Positions 33,151-42,095 of a stretch of 64,000 nucleotides of DNA are shown piece after piece. The stretch lies in assembly GCF_036237315.1 (NCBI RefSeq), contig NZ_CP108356.1:4903501-4967500 (forward strand). The letters run 5' to 3'. Origin of the DNA: Streptomyces sp. NBC_01351 (GTDB lineage: Bacteria; Actinomycetota; Actinomycetes; Streptomycetales; Streptomycetaceae). Below the pieces are notes generated by a model. It did not search any database and was not told where the DNA came from. It saw only the letters and a list, made by a program, of their open reading frames with translations. The position numbers and the translations under genes were made by a program. How positions within the stretch are numbered: position 1 is the stretch's first letter; each line of letters starts with the position of its first letter.

Positions 33151-35871
33151 ATGGCGGCACAGACTGACCCGCCGGGAGCGGCTGCGGCCATGCGGCCCTG
33201 GTACGCGACACCGCCGCAGGAGGTCGCGGCACGGCTCGGCGTGGACCCGGAGGCCGGGCTCTCCGCGGCCCGGGCGGCGGACCTGCTGGCCGCGAACGGG
33301 CCGAACGCGCTGCCCGAGGAGAAGACGAGGCCGGGCTGGCTCCGCTTCCTCGACCAGTACCGCAGCTACATGCAGATCATCCTGGTCGCCTCGGCCGCGG
33401 TCGCGCTGGCGATCAAGGAGTGGGGCACGGCGATCCTGCTGATCGTCCTGACGCTGTTCAACGCGGTCGTCGGCCTGCGGCAGGAGGGCAAGGCCGAGAG
33501 CGCGATGAACGCGCTGCGGTCGATGATGAAGACCACGGCCCGGGTCCGGCGGGACGGGATCGAGGCGGAGGTTCCGGCCGAGCAGTTGGTGGTCGGGGAC
33601 GTCGTGCTCATCACCGCCGGAGACACCGTCCCGGCGGACGGGCGCATCGTCCGCGCCAGCGCGCTGCAGATCGACGAGTCGGCGCTGACCGGCGAGAGCG
33701 TGCCGGCGGTGAAGGACGCGGGAACCCTGACGGGCGAGCAGCTCGGCCCGGGCGAACAGTCGACCATGGCGTTCATGAACACCCCGGTCACCCACGGCAG
33801 CGGCGTCCTGATCGTGACCGGGACGGGCGCCGGGACGGAACTGGGCAAGATCTCCGGGATGCTCTCGGCGACGGAGAAGGAGCAGACGCCGCTCACCCGG
33901 GAACTGAACAGGCTGACGCTGTGGATCGCGGCGGCGGCCGGCCTGACCATGGTGGTGATGTTCGCCCTCGGACGCAGCCGCGGCCAGGCCTGGGACGCGC
34001 TGTTCGTCAGCGCCGTCTCGCTGGCCATCGCCGCCATTCCGGAGGCGCTGCCCACCGTCACGCAGGTCATCCTCTCGGTCGGCAGTCTCAACCTCGCCAG
34101 ACGCAACGCCATCGTCAAGGAACTGCCGTCCGTGGAGACCCTCGGTTTCACCTCGGCCATCAACTCCGACAAGACCGGCACCCTGACGATGAACCAGATG
34201 ACCGTCGTCGAGGTGCTCAGCCCCACCGACCGCTACACCGTCTCCGGCAGCGGCTACGGCCTGGAGGGGCGGATCCACCACGCCGCCGGGTCCTCCGCCG
34301 ACATCGAGGACGCCATCCTTCCGTTCCTCGTGGCCAGCGACGCCAAGCTGGTGGACGGCACGGTGGTCGGCGACCCGACCGAGGGGGCGCTGCTCGTCCT
34401 CGGGCACAAGGCCGGTCTGGACATCGACGCCACCCGGGAGCGCTACCCCCGGCTCGCCACGCTGCCGTTCGACCCCGAGTACAAGCTGATGGCCACCTTC
34501 AACGCGGCCGTCGACGGGGCGGGCCGGCCGGTGGTGCGCTGCTTCGTCAAGGGGGCGGCGCCGGCCGTGACCTCCCGTGCCGCCACCGCGCTCGCCGAAG
34601 GCCGGACCGTCCCCTGGGACGACGACCTGCAGGGCCGCGCCGCGGCCCAGTCCGAACGGATGGGCGGTGAGGGCCGCCGCGTGATGGCGGCGGCCGAGCG
34701 CGACCTGGACCCGGCTCGGTTCGACCCGGACGGAGACCTGCTCGCGCTCGTCACCGGCCTGCGGATGACCAGTCTGGTCGGCATGGTGGACCCGCCCCGG
34801 GCGGAGTCCAGGGACGCCGTTGCCGACGCCCAGGCCGCCAACATCCGGGTCCGCATGGTGACCGGCGACGACGTCACCACCGGTGAGGCCATCGCCCGGC
34901 AGCTCGGGATCCCGGGCGGGGCGATCCTCGGGGCGGAGTTCGCCGCCATGCCGGAGCACGAACGACTGGCCCGGATCGACGACATCGGGGTGGTCGGCCG
35001 GGTCGCGCCCGAGCACAAGGTCCTGCTCGCCGACACGCTCAAGAAGAAGGGCGAGGTCGTCGCGATGACCGGAGACGGGGTCAACGACGCGCCCGCCATC
35101 AAGGCCGCCGACATCGGCATCGCCATGGGCAGCGGCACCGACGTGGCCAAGAACGCCGGCCGGATGATCCTCTCCGACGACAACTTCGCCACCATCGTGT
35201 ACGCGGTCGAGGAGGGGCGGAAGCTCTACGACAACCTCACCAAGTACATCCGCTTCGTCCTGATGCTCCTGGTCACCTTCGTCCTGACCTTCCTCGGCGC
35301 GACGATCTTCAACATCGCCGCCGGTGAACCCTTCACCCCGGCGCAGGTGCTGTGGATCCACTTCGTCGTCAACGCGCCCTTCGGCTTCGCCCTGGGCTTC
35401 GACCTGGCGAGCCCCGGCTTGATGCGGCGGACCCCGCGCCCCCGCGGCGAATCGCTGCTGACCAGGTCCGTCATGCTCACCGTCGGACTGAGCGGGCTGG
35501 CCGTCACCATCGCCCTGCTCCTGCTGATCACCCTGGGCGAGCGGCACTACGGCAGCCTGAAGACCGGCAACTCGATCGCCTTCACCGCCTTCGCCCTCTG
35601 CCTGATCGTGGCGGCCTACGAATGCCGCAGCGAGCGCGCCAGCGCGCTGACCACCAGCACGTTCGACAGCAGACCGATGAACCTGGCGGCCCTGTCCGAG
35701 TTCGTCCTGGCGGTCATGGTGACGCAGATGGACGCCTTCCAACGCATGCTCGACACCACCGAGCTCACCCTCGCCCAGTTCGGGTGGGCCCTGCTGGCCC
35801 CCGTCGCACTGCTGCTCCTGTGGGAGTCGGGCAAGTTCGTTTCCCGCCGGACCGCGGCGCCCGCCGCCTGA
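33151..35871 (+). CDS. P-type cation-translocating ATPase (P2-like)
   Basis: This is a 906-residue cation pump of full P2A/P2-like length. The actuator motif is LTGESVPA near 179, the phosphorylation motif SDKTGTLT carries Asp340, and the hinge is TGDGVNDAPA near 639. The membrane-domain segment IAAIPEALPT marks a Ca2+/Na+/K+-type pump rather than a heavy-metal pump, since there is no CPC. The usual Cys before SDKTGT is Asn here (INSDKTGT). GGAGG lies seven bases before the ATG. The ion is not determinable by eye. Confidence 0.92.
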   Translation: MAAQTDPPGAAAAMRPWYATPPQEVAARLGVDPEAGLSAARAADLLAANGPNALPEEKTRPGWLRFLDQYRSYMQIILVASAAVALAIKEWGTAILLIVLTLFNAVVGLRQEGKAESAMNALRSMMKTTARVRRDGIEAEVPAEQLVVGDVVLITAGDTVPADGRIVRASALQIDESALTGESVPAVKDAGTLTGEQLGPGEQSTMAFMNTPVTHGSGVLIVTGTGAGTELGKISGMLSATEKEQTPLTRELNRLTLWIAAAAGLTMVVMFALGRSRGQAWDALFVSAVSLAIAAIPEALPTVTQVILSVGSLNLARRNAIVKELPSVETLGFTSAINSDKTGTLTMNQMTVVEVLSPTDRYTVSGSGYGLEGRIHHAAGSSADIEDAILPFLVASDAKLVDGTVVGDPTEGALLVLGHKAGLDIDATRERYPRLATLPFDPEYKLMATFNAAVDGAGRPVVRCFVKGAAPAVTSRAATALAEGRTVPWDDDLQGRAAAQSERMGGEGRRVMAAAERDLDPARFDPDGDLLALVTGLRMTSLVGMVDPPRAESRDAVADAQAANIRVRMVTGDDVTTGEAIARQLGIPGGAILGAEFAAMPEHERLARIDDIGVVGRVAPEHKVLLADTLKKKGEVVAMTGDGVNDAPAIKAADIGIAMGSGTDVAKNAGRMILSDDNFATIVYAVEEGRKLYDNLTKYIRFVLMLLVTFVLTFLGATIFNIAAGEPFTPAQVLWIHFVVNAPFGFALGFDLASPGLMRRTPRPRGESLLTRSVMLTVGLSGLAVTIALLLLITLGERHYGSLKTGNSIAFTAFALCLIVAAYECRSERASALTTSTFDSRPMNLAALSEFVLAVMVTQMDAFQRMLDTTELTLAQFGWALLAPVALLLLWESGKFVSRRTAAPAA

Positions 35872-35887
35872 CGAGGACGTGAGGACC

Positions 35888-37270
35888 ATGCCGCTTTCGA
35901 AGCCCGCCGACGGACCTCCGCGCGGCGCCCGGCTGTCGGCCCTGCTGGCGTTGGTCTGCGCGCTGGGTGCGGTGGTGGCGTTGCTGGCCGCCGGCGGTGT
36001 CGGCGGGCTGCTCATCCTCGTGGTCGGGGTGGCCGGCGCGGCGCTCACCGCCATGGGCACCTGGTGGGTGGTGTCCCATCGCGGGACGGTCCGGCTGATC
36101 GGGACCCTGCTGGTGGTGGCCGCGCCGGTGGCCATCCTGGTCATCTACGCCCGGGCGGACCTGTGGCCCACGGCGATCGCCGCGATCGTGCTGTGGGCAG
36201 CCGCCGTGTGGTGCGCGCGGGCGGCGCTGCGCGCGGTGCGCAAACCCGCGGGCATGAAGGCGGTCGCGGGCTCCCTCCCCCGGCATCCGGTGCTGATCAT
36301 GAACCCGAAGTCGGGCGGTGGGAAGGTCGGCCGGTTCGGCCTGGTCGAGAAAGCCGAGGCGCTGGGCGCCCGGGTCGTACTGCTCGATACGGCGGTCAAG
36401 ACGGACGTCGCCGCCATCGCCCGCCAGGCGGTGGCCGACGGCGCGGACCTGCTCGGGGTGGCGGGCGGCGACGGCACCCAGGCCCTGGTGGCCGAGGTGG
36501 CCGCCGAGCACGACCTGCCGTTCCTGGTGATCTCCGCGGGCACCAGGAACCACCTCGCCATGGACCTCGGCCTGGACCGCGACGACCCGTCCCGGTGCCT
36601 GGACGCGCTGAGCGACGGGGAGGAACTCCGGATCGACCTGGGCGTCGTGGGCGGCCACACCTTCGTCAACACGGCCTCGTTCGGCGTCTACGCGGAGATC
36701 GTGCAGCGCCCCGAATACCGGGACGCCAAGGCGGACACGGCACTGGCCGCACTGCCCGACCTGCTGCTCGGGTACGCCGGCCGCCCCCTGGACGTGGTGA
36801 GTGACGAGACGCGTCTGGAGTCCCAGCAGGCGCTGCTGGTCAGCAACAATCCCTATGCGTCCCCCGATCCGACGGCCGTGGGCACCCGCAGGTCCCGGCT
36901 CGACCGCGGAGTGCTGGGTGTCGTCGGGATCCGGGTCAACAACGCGGCCCAGGCGGCCGACGTCGCGCTGCGGGGTTCGAGGGCGGCGGGCCTCCACGTA
37001 CTGACCTCCCGCCAGGTCGTCATCGGAGCGGATGCTGAGAGCATCCCGGTCGGCGTGGACGGAGAGGCCCTGACCATGCCCGCACCCGTCACCTGCTCCA
37101 TCCGCCCGGGCGCCCTGCGCGTACTGGTGCCGCGGCTTCGCCCGGGGGCCCCGCAGGTCAGTCCGCCCATGCAGTGGCGTGACGTCCTCGCACTGGCCCT
37201 CAACCGGCCGCAGCCGGACCCGGCGGCGGACCCGCCGGCGGACCGGTCCGGCGGGGGGCGTGCCGCGTGA
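35888..37270 (+). CDS. diacylglycerol/lipid kinase-domain membrane protein
   Basis: This 460-residue protein (ATG at 35888; GTG at 35879 is an alternative) has about four transmembrane helices in residues 15-115 and then a DAGK catalytic domain. The catalytic signatures are VLIMNPKSGGGKVG (about 135-148) and the ATP-binding GVAGGDGTQALV (191-201). It probably phosphorylates diacylglycerol or a related lipid at the inner membrane face. Fusion to an N-terminal membrane domain is less usual than the soluble DgkB form. It starts 16 bases after the ATPase stop. Confidence 0.88.
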   Translation: MPLSKPADGPPRGARLSALLALVCALGAVVALLAAGGVGGLLILVVGVAGAALTAMGTWWVVSHRGTVRLIGTLLVVAAPVAILVIYARADLWPTAIAAIVLWAAAVWCARAALRAVRKPAGMKAVAGSLPRHPVLIMNPKSGGGKVGRFGLVEKAEALGARVVLLDTAVKTDVAAIARQAVADGADLLGVAGGDGTQALVAEVAAEHDLPFLVISAGTRNHLAMDLGLDRDDPSRCLDALSDGEELRIDLGVVGGHTFVNTASFGVYAEIVQRPEYRDAKADTALAALPDLLLGYAGRPLDVVSDETRLESQQALLVSNNPYASPDPTAVGTRRSRLDRGVLGVVGIRVNNAAQAADVALRGSRAAGLHVLTSRQVVIGADAESIPVGVDGEALTMPAPVTCSIRPGALRVLVPRLRPGAPQVSPPMQWRDVLALALNRPQPDPAADPPADRSGGGRAA

Positions 37271-37373
37271 CGGCGGGCGCACCACCTCGGCCCGGCCGCG
37301 CCCGGGATGCCCGACCTGCTGCGCGGCGTCACAATGAGCCTGACCCGCCGTTCCCAGCGGAATGGAGACATCC

Positions 37374-37616
37374 GTGAAGGACCTCAAGTTTGAGCAGAAG
37401 CGTTCCTTTTCACGCCTTGAGGCCGCCGATCAGCTCTCGGCCCTCGCGGAGGCGAGGCACGGCGGCAACGCAGAACCGGAACTCGGCCCCGGGACGATGA
37501 GCCTGCGGGTCCCCGACGAGCTCCGCACCGAGATCGAGGTCGAAGTGGGCGACGGGGAGATCGAGATGGAGATCGAACTCAAGCGGCCCATCACGAAGTC
37601 CGGGGCCGAGTCATAG
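37374..37616 (+). CDS. amphi-Trp domain protein
   Basis: This 80-residue protein matches the amphi-Trp family: KDLKFEQKRSFSRLEAADQL at the start, then LRVPDELRTEIEVEVGDGE and EMEIELKRP. The GTG at 37374 has GGAG six bases upstream; an ATG at 37362 would add four residues. Members are small and of unknown function and often accompany ion- and stress-related genes. It follows the lipid kinase gene by about 100 bp. Confidence 0.8.
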   Translation: MKDLKFEQKRSFSRLEAADQLSALAEARHGGNAEPELGPGTMSLRVPDELRTEIEVEVGDGEIEMEIELKRPITKSGAES

Positions 37617-37702
37617 CACCCTCGGACGCCCCAGAGGAGAGGGCCCCGGAGGTCCGAGGGGACTACACCGGCGCCGTCTACGGCTCACTGCTCGCCGCCT
37701 CC

Positions 37703-38116
37703 GTGGTGGTCGGTGCCGGAACCCTCGGCACGTTTCCGCGGCTGCATCTCGTCGCGCTGCTGCTGGCCACCGGTGTGGTGTTCTGGGCCGCCCACGTCTT
37801 CTCCCGCCTCTTCGGGGCCCGCATGGTGCACCACCTGAGCTGGAGCGTGATCCGCCGTACATCCAGGGAGGAGCGCCCGATCATCGAGGCGGCCGTGCCA
37901 CCGGCCCTGGCCGCGGGCATCAGCCCGCTCCTCGGACTGGGGCCTCAGGAAATGGCATGGCTGGCGCTCGCGGTCGCTCTGGTCGGACAGGTCGGCTGGG
38001 CCACCGTGGCCGCAAGCCGCGCCGGCGCCTCACGGGGGCTGATGGCTGTCGCCGGTGCGATCAACCTCCTCCTCGGGCTGCTCATCGTGCTCCTCAAGGT
38101 CGCGCTTCAGCACTGA
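37703..38116 (+). CDS. small integral membrane protein (start uncertain)
   Basis: From the GTG at 37703 the protein has 137 residues and three to four hydrophobic segments. The reading frame is plausible upstream (DYTGAVYGSLLAAS) to about 37613, where an ATA overlaps the amphi-Trp TAG stop, but no ATG, GTG or TTG is present there. The true start may be noncanonical or the 5' end altered. It would be the last gene of the stress block. Its stop overlaps the convergent aminotransferase gene by 23 bases. Confidence 0.6.
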   Translation: MVVGAGTLGTFPRLHLVALLLATGVVFWAAHVFSRLFGARMVHHLSWSVIRRTSREERPIIEAAVPPALAAGISPLLGLGPQEMAWLALAVALVGQVGWATVAASRAGASRGLMAVAGAINLLLGLLIVLLKVALQH

Positions 38117-39335
38117 GGTCCTTTGCCCCGTACTCCGCCAGCGCCGTGCCCAGGCGGGTGACGCCCTCGGCGATTTCGGGCGGGGTGTGCGTCGTGAACG
38201 ACAGGCGCAGCGTGCGGGGGTCCGGGGTGCCCGTGTAGAAGGGGGCTCCGGGGACGAAGGCGACGCCGTGGGCCACGGCCGTCCTGAGGAGGGCCGTCGC
38301 GTCGTGGTCCTCGGGGAGGCGGGCCCAGACGAACATGCCGCCCGCGGGCAGGTTCCAGTCGCAGTCCGCCGGGAACGTCCGGCTCAGGGCCGTCTGCAGG
38401 GCGTCGCGGCGCTCGCGGTACGACGTGCGGACCGTGGCTATGTGGGCGTCCAGGTCCACCGCGGCGAGGTAGTGGGCGGCGGCCAGCTGGTCCACCGTGG
38501 ACGTGTGGAGGTCCGCCGCCTGCTTCGCGACCACCGCGGCCCGGCGCAGCGCCGCCGGAGCCCGGAGCCAGCCCAGCCGCAGGCCCGGCGCCATGACCTT
38601 CGAGAAGCTGCCGAGCAGCGCCGTACGGTCCTCCGCGCCCGGGTGCGCGGCCAGCCAGGGGATGTCGGCGCCCTCGTAGCGCAGGTCGCCGTACGGATCG
38701 TCCTCCACCAGCCACAGCCCGAGGCGCGCGGCGATCTCGGCCACCGCCGCGCGGCGGGCGGCCGGCAGGGTGCGGCCGGTCGGGTTCTGGAAGGTGGGGA
38801 TGGTGTAGAGCAGCTTCGGGCGCTCCCGCACGACGAGGTCCGCGAGCGCCTCCGGGATGATGCCCTCCGTGTCGCAGGGCACGGGCACCACCCGCGCCCC
38901 CGCCAGTCCGAAGCACTGCAGCGCCGCCAGATAGGTGGGGTTCTCGACCAGCACCACGTCCCCGGGCTCGATCAGGGTGCCGGCGACGAGGGTGAGGGCC
39001 TGCTGGGAGCCCGAGGTGACGAGTACGTCGTCCGCGCCGGTGGCGAGCCCGCGCGCGGTGGCCCGGGCGGCGACGGCCTCGCGGAGTTCCGGGGCGCCTT
39101 CGGTGGTGGAGTACTGGAGCGCGCGCCGTGCCGAGTCCGCGAAGGCGGTGTCGTAGGCGGCCCGCAGGCCCTCGGCGTCGAAGAGTTCGGGTGCGGGGAG
39201 GCCCCCGGCGAAGGAGATCACGCCGGGGCGTTCGGTGAGCGCGAGTATCTCGCGTACGGGGGAACCTTCCACGGAGGTGGCGCGGGTGGCGAACGAGGGC
39301 GGTGCGACGGCGGAAGCGGCTGCGGCAGCAGGCAC
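38094..39335 (-). CDS. PLP-dependent aminotransferase (class I/II, LysN-like)
   Basis: This 413-residue fold-type I aminotransferase has ISFAGGLPAPELFD near the start, the substrate/PLP segments TSGSQQALTLV and FQNPTGRTL, and the Schiff-base lysine in GSFSKVMAPGLRLGW. It resembles 2-aminoadipate/branched-chain transaminases and the enzyme half of MocR proteins, but has no HTH. The GTG at 39335 has GAGGAG upstream and is preferred over an ATG at 39365. The amino donor is not certain. Confidence 0.9.
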   Translation of the reverse strand: MPAAAAASAVAPPSFATRATSVEGSPVREILALTERPGVISFAGGLPAPELFDAEGLRAAYDTAFADSARRALQYSTTEGAPELREAVAARATARGLATGADDVLVTSGSQQALTLVAGTLIEPGDVVLVENPTYLAALQCFGLAGARVVPVPCDTEGIIPEALADLVVRERPKLLYTIPTFQNPTGRTLPAARRAAVAEIAARLGLWLVEDDPYGDLRYEGADIPWLAAHPGAEDRTALLGSFSKVMAPGLRLGWLRAPAALRRAAVVAKQAADLHTSTVDQLAAAHYLAAVDLDAHIATVRTSYRERRDALQTALSRTFPADCDWNLPAGGMFVWARLPEDHDATALLRTAVAHGVAFVPGAPFYTGTPDPRTLRLSFTTHTPPEIAEGVTRLGTALAEYGAKDLSAEARP

Positions 39336-39520
39336 GGTGGCTCCTCGGGAGTCGGGTGCGCGCATCGTAACCAGAGAAGCCTGTATGCAGCATGTATATA
39401 TCGGATGGTGAGCCGGCCGGCCGCCGGACGCCGCCGAACGGCCGGACGGGCGGACCCTGACGCCCGTCCGACCGCGCCCGACCCCTCCCGATCTGACGCC
39501 ACATCAGCTAGACCGGTCCC

Positions 39521-40384
39521 ATGACGACAGAGAACCAACGGGAACACCAGACCGCCGACACCCGCGTCGGGGACTACGCCGAGCTCGCAGCCGTGGGCCC
39601 GTACGGCGTCCGCCCCGGCCACGCGCTGATCACCATGGTGGAACCGCACCCGGGCCACGAGTTCGCGTACAACCGCTGGTACGAGGACGACCACTACTAC
39701 GCCGGCGCCATGGCCATGCCCTGGATGTACGCCGGCCGCCGCTGGGTGGCCACCCGCGAACTCCAGGAGCTGCGCTATCCGGAGAAGTCGGCGGTCGCCC
39801 AGCCGGTCACGGCGGGCTGCTACATCTCGACGTACTGGGTCACCGAGGGCCGCTACGACGAGCACATGAAGTGGACCGTCGGCATCAACAAGCGCCTCAA
39901 CCGGGACGGCCGGGTCTACCAGGACCGGACGCACGTCTTCACGTCCTTCCAGGACCACCAGGCCACCGTCTACCGCGACGGCGCCGCCGGCCCCCGCGAC
40001 TTCCACGCCCTCGACCACCCGTACGCCGGGCTCGTCGTCCAGGTCGTCGACGCCGACGGACCCGAGCAGCGGGCCGAGCTGCTGGAGTGGCTGCGCTCGC
40101 GCGCCCTGCCGAAGCGGCTGCACGGCTCGCCGGCCGCGATGGTGACGGTCTTCCGGCCGACGCCGCTGCCCGGCGACCGGATGACCTACGTCAAACAGGT
40201 GGAGGGGGTCGACACCCGCCTCACGCTGCTGTGGTTCCTCGAAGCCGATCCGCGGACCTGCTGGGACCGCTTCCAGGGGCTGGACACGGAGGTCGCGGAA
40301 GCGGGGCTGGGGCGGGTGGAGCTGGTGGCGCCGTTCATCCCGACGGTGCCGGGTACCGACCGGTACGTCGACCAGCTGCGCTGA
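39521..40384 (+). CDS. hypothetical protein, possible dimeric alpha-beta barrel
   Basis: This 287-residue cytosolic protein has two similar halves, each with an aromatic-rich strand and helix (HALITMVEPHPGHEFAYNRWYEDDHYY, in parts, and MVTVFRPTPLPGDRMTYVKQ). This suggests a duplicated ferredoxin-like or EthD-like alpha-beta barrel. The RWYEDDHYY stretch could line an active site. I cannot assign a reaction. A 185-bp gap separates its start from the divergent aminotransferase gene. Confidence 0.65.
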   Translation: MTTENQREHQTADTRVGDYAELAAVGPYGVRPGHALITMVEPHPGHEFAYNRWYEDDHYYAGAMAMPWMYAGRRWVATRELQELRYPEKSAVAQPVTAGCYISTYWVTEGRYDEHMKWTVGINKRLNRDGRVYQDRTHVFTSFQDHQATVYRDGAAGPRDFHALDHPYAGLVVQVVDADGPEQRAELLEWLRSRALPKRLHGSPAAMVTVFRPTPLPGDRMTYVKQVEGVDTRLTLLWFLEADPRTCWDRFQGLDTEVAEAGLGRVELVAPFIPTVPGTDRYVDQLR

Positions 40385-40543
40385 GCGCCGCAGGTACGCG
40401 GACATGGCCGAGCCCCCTCGGCCAGGACGGCGTGCCGGTCGAGAGGGCTCCAGTCGGTGGTGCTGGTGGCGCGAGTGGTGCTGGTGCTGCGGATGGTGCT
40501 GGTGGTCGTACCGATGAGGCGGTTGGGACGCATGCCGTGACGT

Positions 40544-40756
40544 TCAGGCGAGGCGCCCCATCCGGCCCTCGGTGACATCGGCGACGAACGAGGTCCAGGA
40601 GCCGGGCGCGAAGGTGAGGGACGGGCCGTCCTGCACCTTCGAGTCACGGACCGCGATGGCCTCCATGACGGGGGACTTGACCTCGACGCAGGCGCCGTTT
40701 CCGCCGGAGTAGGAGGACTTGGTCCAGTTTTCCGTGGCGCCCTGACGAATAGCCAT
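40544..40756 (-). CDS. DUF397 protein
   Basis: This 70-residue DUF397 protein has WTKSSYSGGNGACVEV and VRDSKVQDGPSLTFAPGSWTSFV, the usual single-copy domain. GGAGAG precedes the ATG. It lies downstream of an XRE/DUF5753 gene with a gap of about 220 bp, so the pair is less tightly coupled than the one at 15 kb. It is probably the partner of that regulator. Confidence 0.88.
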   Translation of the reverse strand: MAIRQGATENWTKSSYSGGNGACVEVKSPVMEAIAVRDSKVQDGPSLTFAPGSWTSFVADVTEGRMGRLA

Positions 40757-40975
40757 GTTTCTCTCCGGTTCAGCGAGTAGTGCCAGTGGGGCGTCGGCCG
40801 AAATTCGTGCTTTCCGGCCGACGTGATCGACGCTACCCGCACCTTCCGGCGGGTGAAGGGGTCGTTCACCCGACCGAGTGGCATATTCCATTCAGGCCTT
40901 CTGTGGCCGGGGAGTGACGGTGTACCGTACGGGCCCTCCTCGCGACCTGCCCCTTTCCGGCCCCTTTCCGGCTCT

Positions 40976-41860
40976 TTACTTCCCCTTGCCCGCATAGTGC
41001 TCGATGATCTCGCCGATGAACTGCCGCGTCTGCTCGGCGTTGAGGGCCTGGGCGCGCAGGTGCTCGTACATCACGCTGTACTTCTGAACGTCGTTGGCCT
41101 TCTCCAGGTACAAATCGCTCGTGACGCCCTCGATGTAGACCACGGTCGAGTCCGAGGCGTCCGGGAATTCCAGAATGGCGTACTGGCCGTTCATGCCCGG
41201 GTGCGCGCCCATCGAGAAGGGCATCACCTGCACCGTGATGTACGGCTGCTCGGACTGCTCTATCAAGTACTGGAGCTGCTGGATCATCAGCTGCGCGTCC
41301 CCCACGTGGCGGCGCAGCGCCGCCTCGTCGATGACGGCCCACAGCCGCAGCGGTCCCACGTCCGGGTTGTTGTTGTCCGTCTCGGAGAGCCGCTTCTGGC
41401 GGTGCATCCGGACCTGGACGCGCTTCTCCACGTCGAGCGGGGCCGTCTCGGGCAGCGCACCGCGGATGAGGGCCTGGGCGTACTCCGGGGTCTGGAGCAG
41501 GCCCGGGACCATCTGGGGCTCGTACGTGCGCAGGCTGGCGGCGTCCGTCTCCAGGCCGATGTAGACGCTGTACGGGATGTCGCCGAAGGCGTGCCACCAG
41601 CCCTGCTGGCGGGAGTCCTTCGCCATCTGCATGAGGGAGTCGACGAGCCGGCGGTCCTCGACCTCGTACACGTCGCACAGGTCGCGGACGTCGCGCTGGC
41701 TGATGGAACGGCGGCCGTTCTCCAGCCGGCTGATCTTGGACTGGGAGACGAGAAGGCGCTCGGCGACCTGCTCGGCCGTCATGCCCTTGTCCTCACGGAG
41801 CTTGCGCAACTCCATGCCCAGTCGGCGGCGTCGGACGGTGGGATTGACATTGGACGCCAC
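40976..41860 (-). CDS. XRE family regulator with DUF5753 domain
   Basis: This 294-residue regulator has an N-terminal HTH (LRKLREDKGMTAEQVAERLL ... SKISRLENGRRSIS) and a DUF5753 domain with YEPQMVPGLLQTPEYAQALI. The GTG at 41860 is placed by GGAGG ten bases upstream. A perfect tandem 12-bp repeat (CAGCTGTCTCTC twice) lies at 41895-41918, just upstream, and could bind the protein. The downstream DUF397 gene is the likely partner. Confidence 0.9.
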   Translation of the reverse strand: MASNVNPTVRRRRLGMELRKLREDKGMTAEQVAERLLVSQSKISRLENGRRSISQRDVRDLCDVYEVEDRRLVDSLMQMAKDSRQQGWWHAFGDIPYSVYIGLETDAASLRTYEPQMVPGLLQTPEYAQALIRGALPETAPLDVEKRVQVRMHRQKRLSETDNNNPDVGPLRLWAVIDEAALRRHVGDAQLMIQQLQYLIEQSEQPYITVQVMPFSMGAHPGMNGQYAILEFPDASDSTVVYIEGVTSDLYLEKANDVQKYSVMYEHLRAQALNAEQTRQFIGEIIEHYAGKGK

Positions 41861-41894
41861 GTGAACGGCACCTCCGCCTTCTTCTGTCGTGCAG

Positions 41895-41918
41895 CAGCTG
41901 TCTCTCCAGCTGTCTCTC
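41895..41918. repeat. tandem duplicate of CAGCTGTCTCTC
   Basis: Two exact adjacent copies of a 12-base unit, one helical turn each, lie 35 bp upstream of the XRE start, a position suited to regulator binding. Confidence 0.5.
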
Positions 41919-42095
41919 TGCGTGTCTGGTGTTGAGCAGACTGCCACCGAAGAGTGCGGCGCCGCTGGGGAACGGCAGGGAAGGGCGGCGACCGGCGGGG
42001 AAAACGGGGGAAAAGCAGACGCGCGGGGTGGCGGGACCGGTGAACCGGACCCGCCACCCCGCGCGCTGGTGACTCTCGAACGGGTGGAGCTTCGA

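Noticed and set aside
32962..36144. 1060-codon minus-strand frame opposite the P-type ATPase
   Set aside because: Its composition (Gly/Asp/His/Arg-rich) is typical of antisense frames in GC-rich DNA; the ATPase motifs are on the plus strand.
40430..40520. GGTGCTGGTG repeats
   Set aside because: They are short low-complexity runs without regular spacing or dyad symmetry; not a CRISPR array or defined repeat element.
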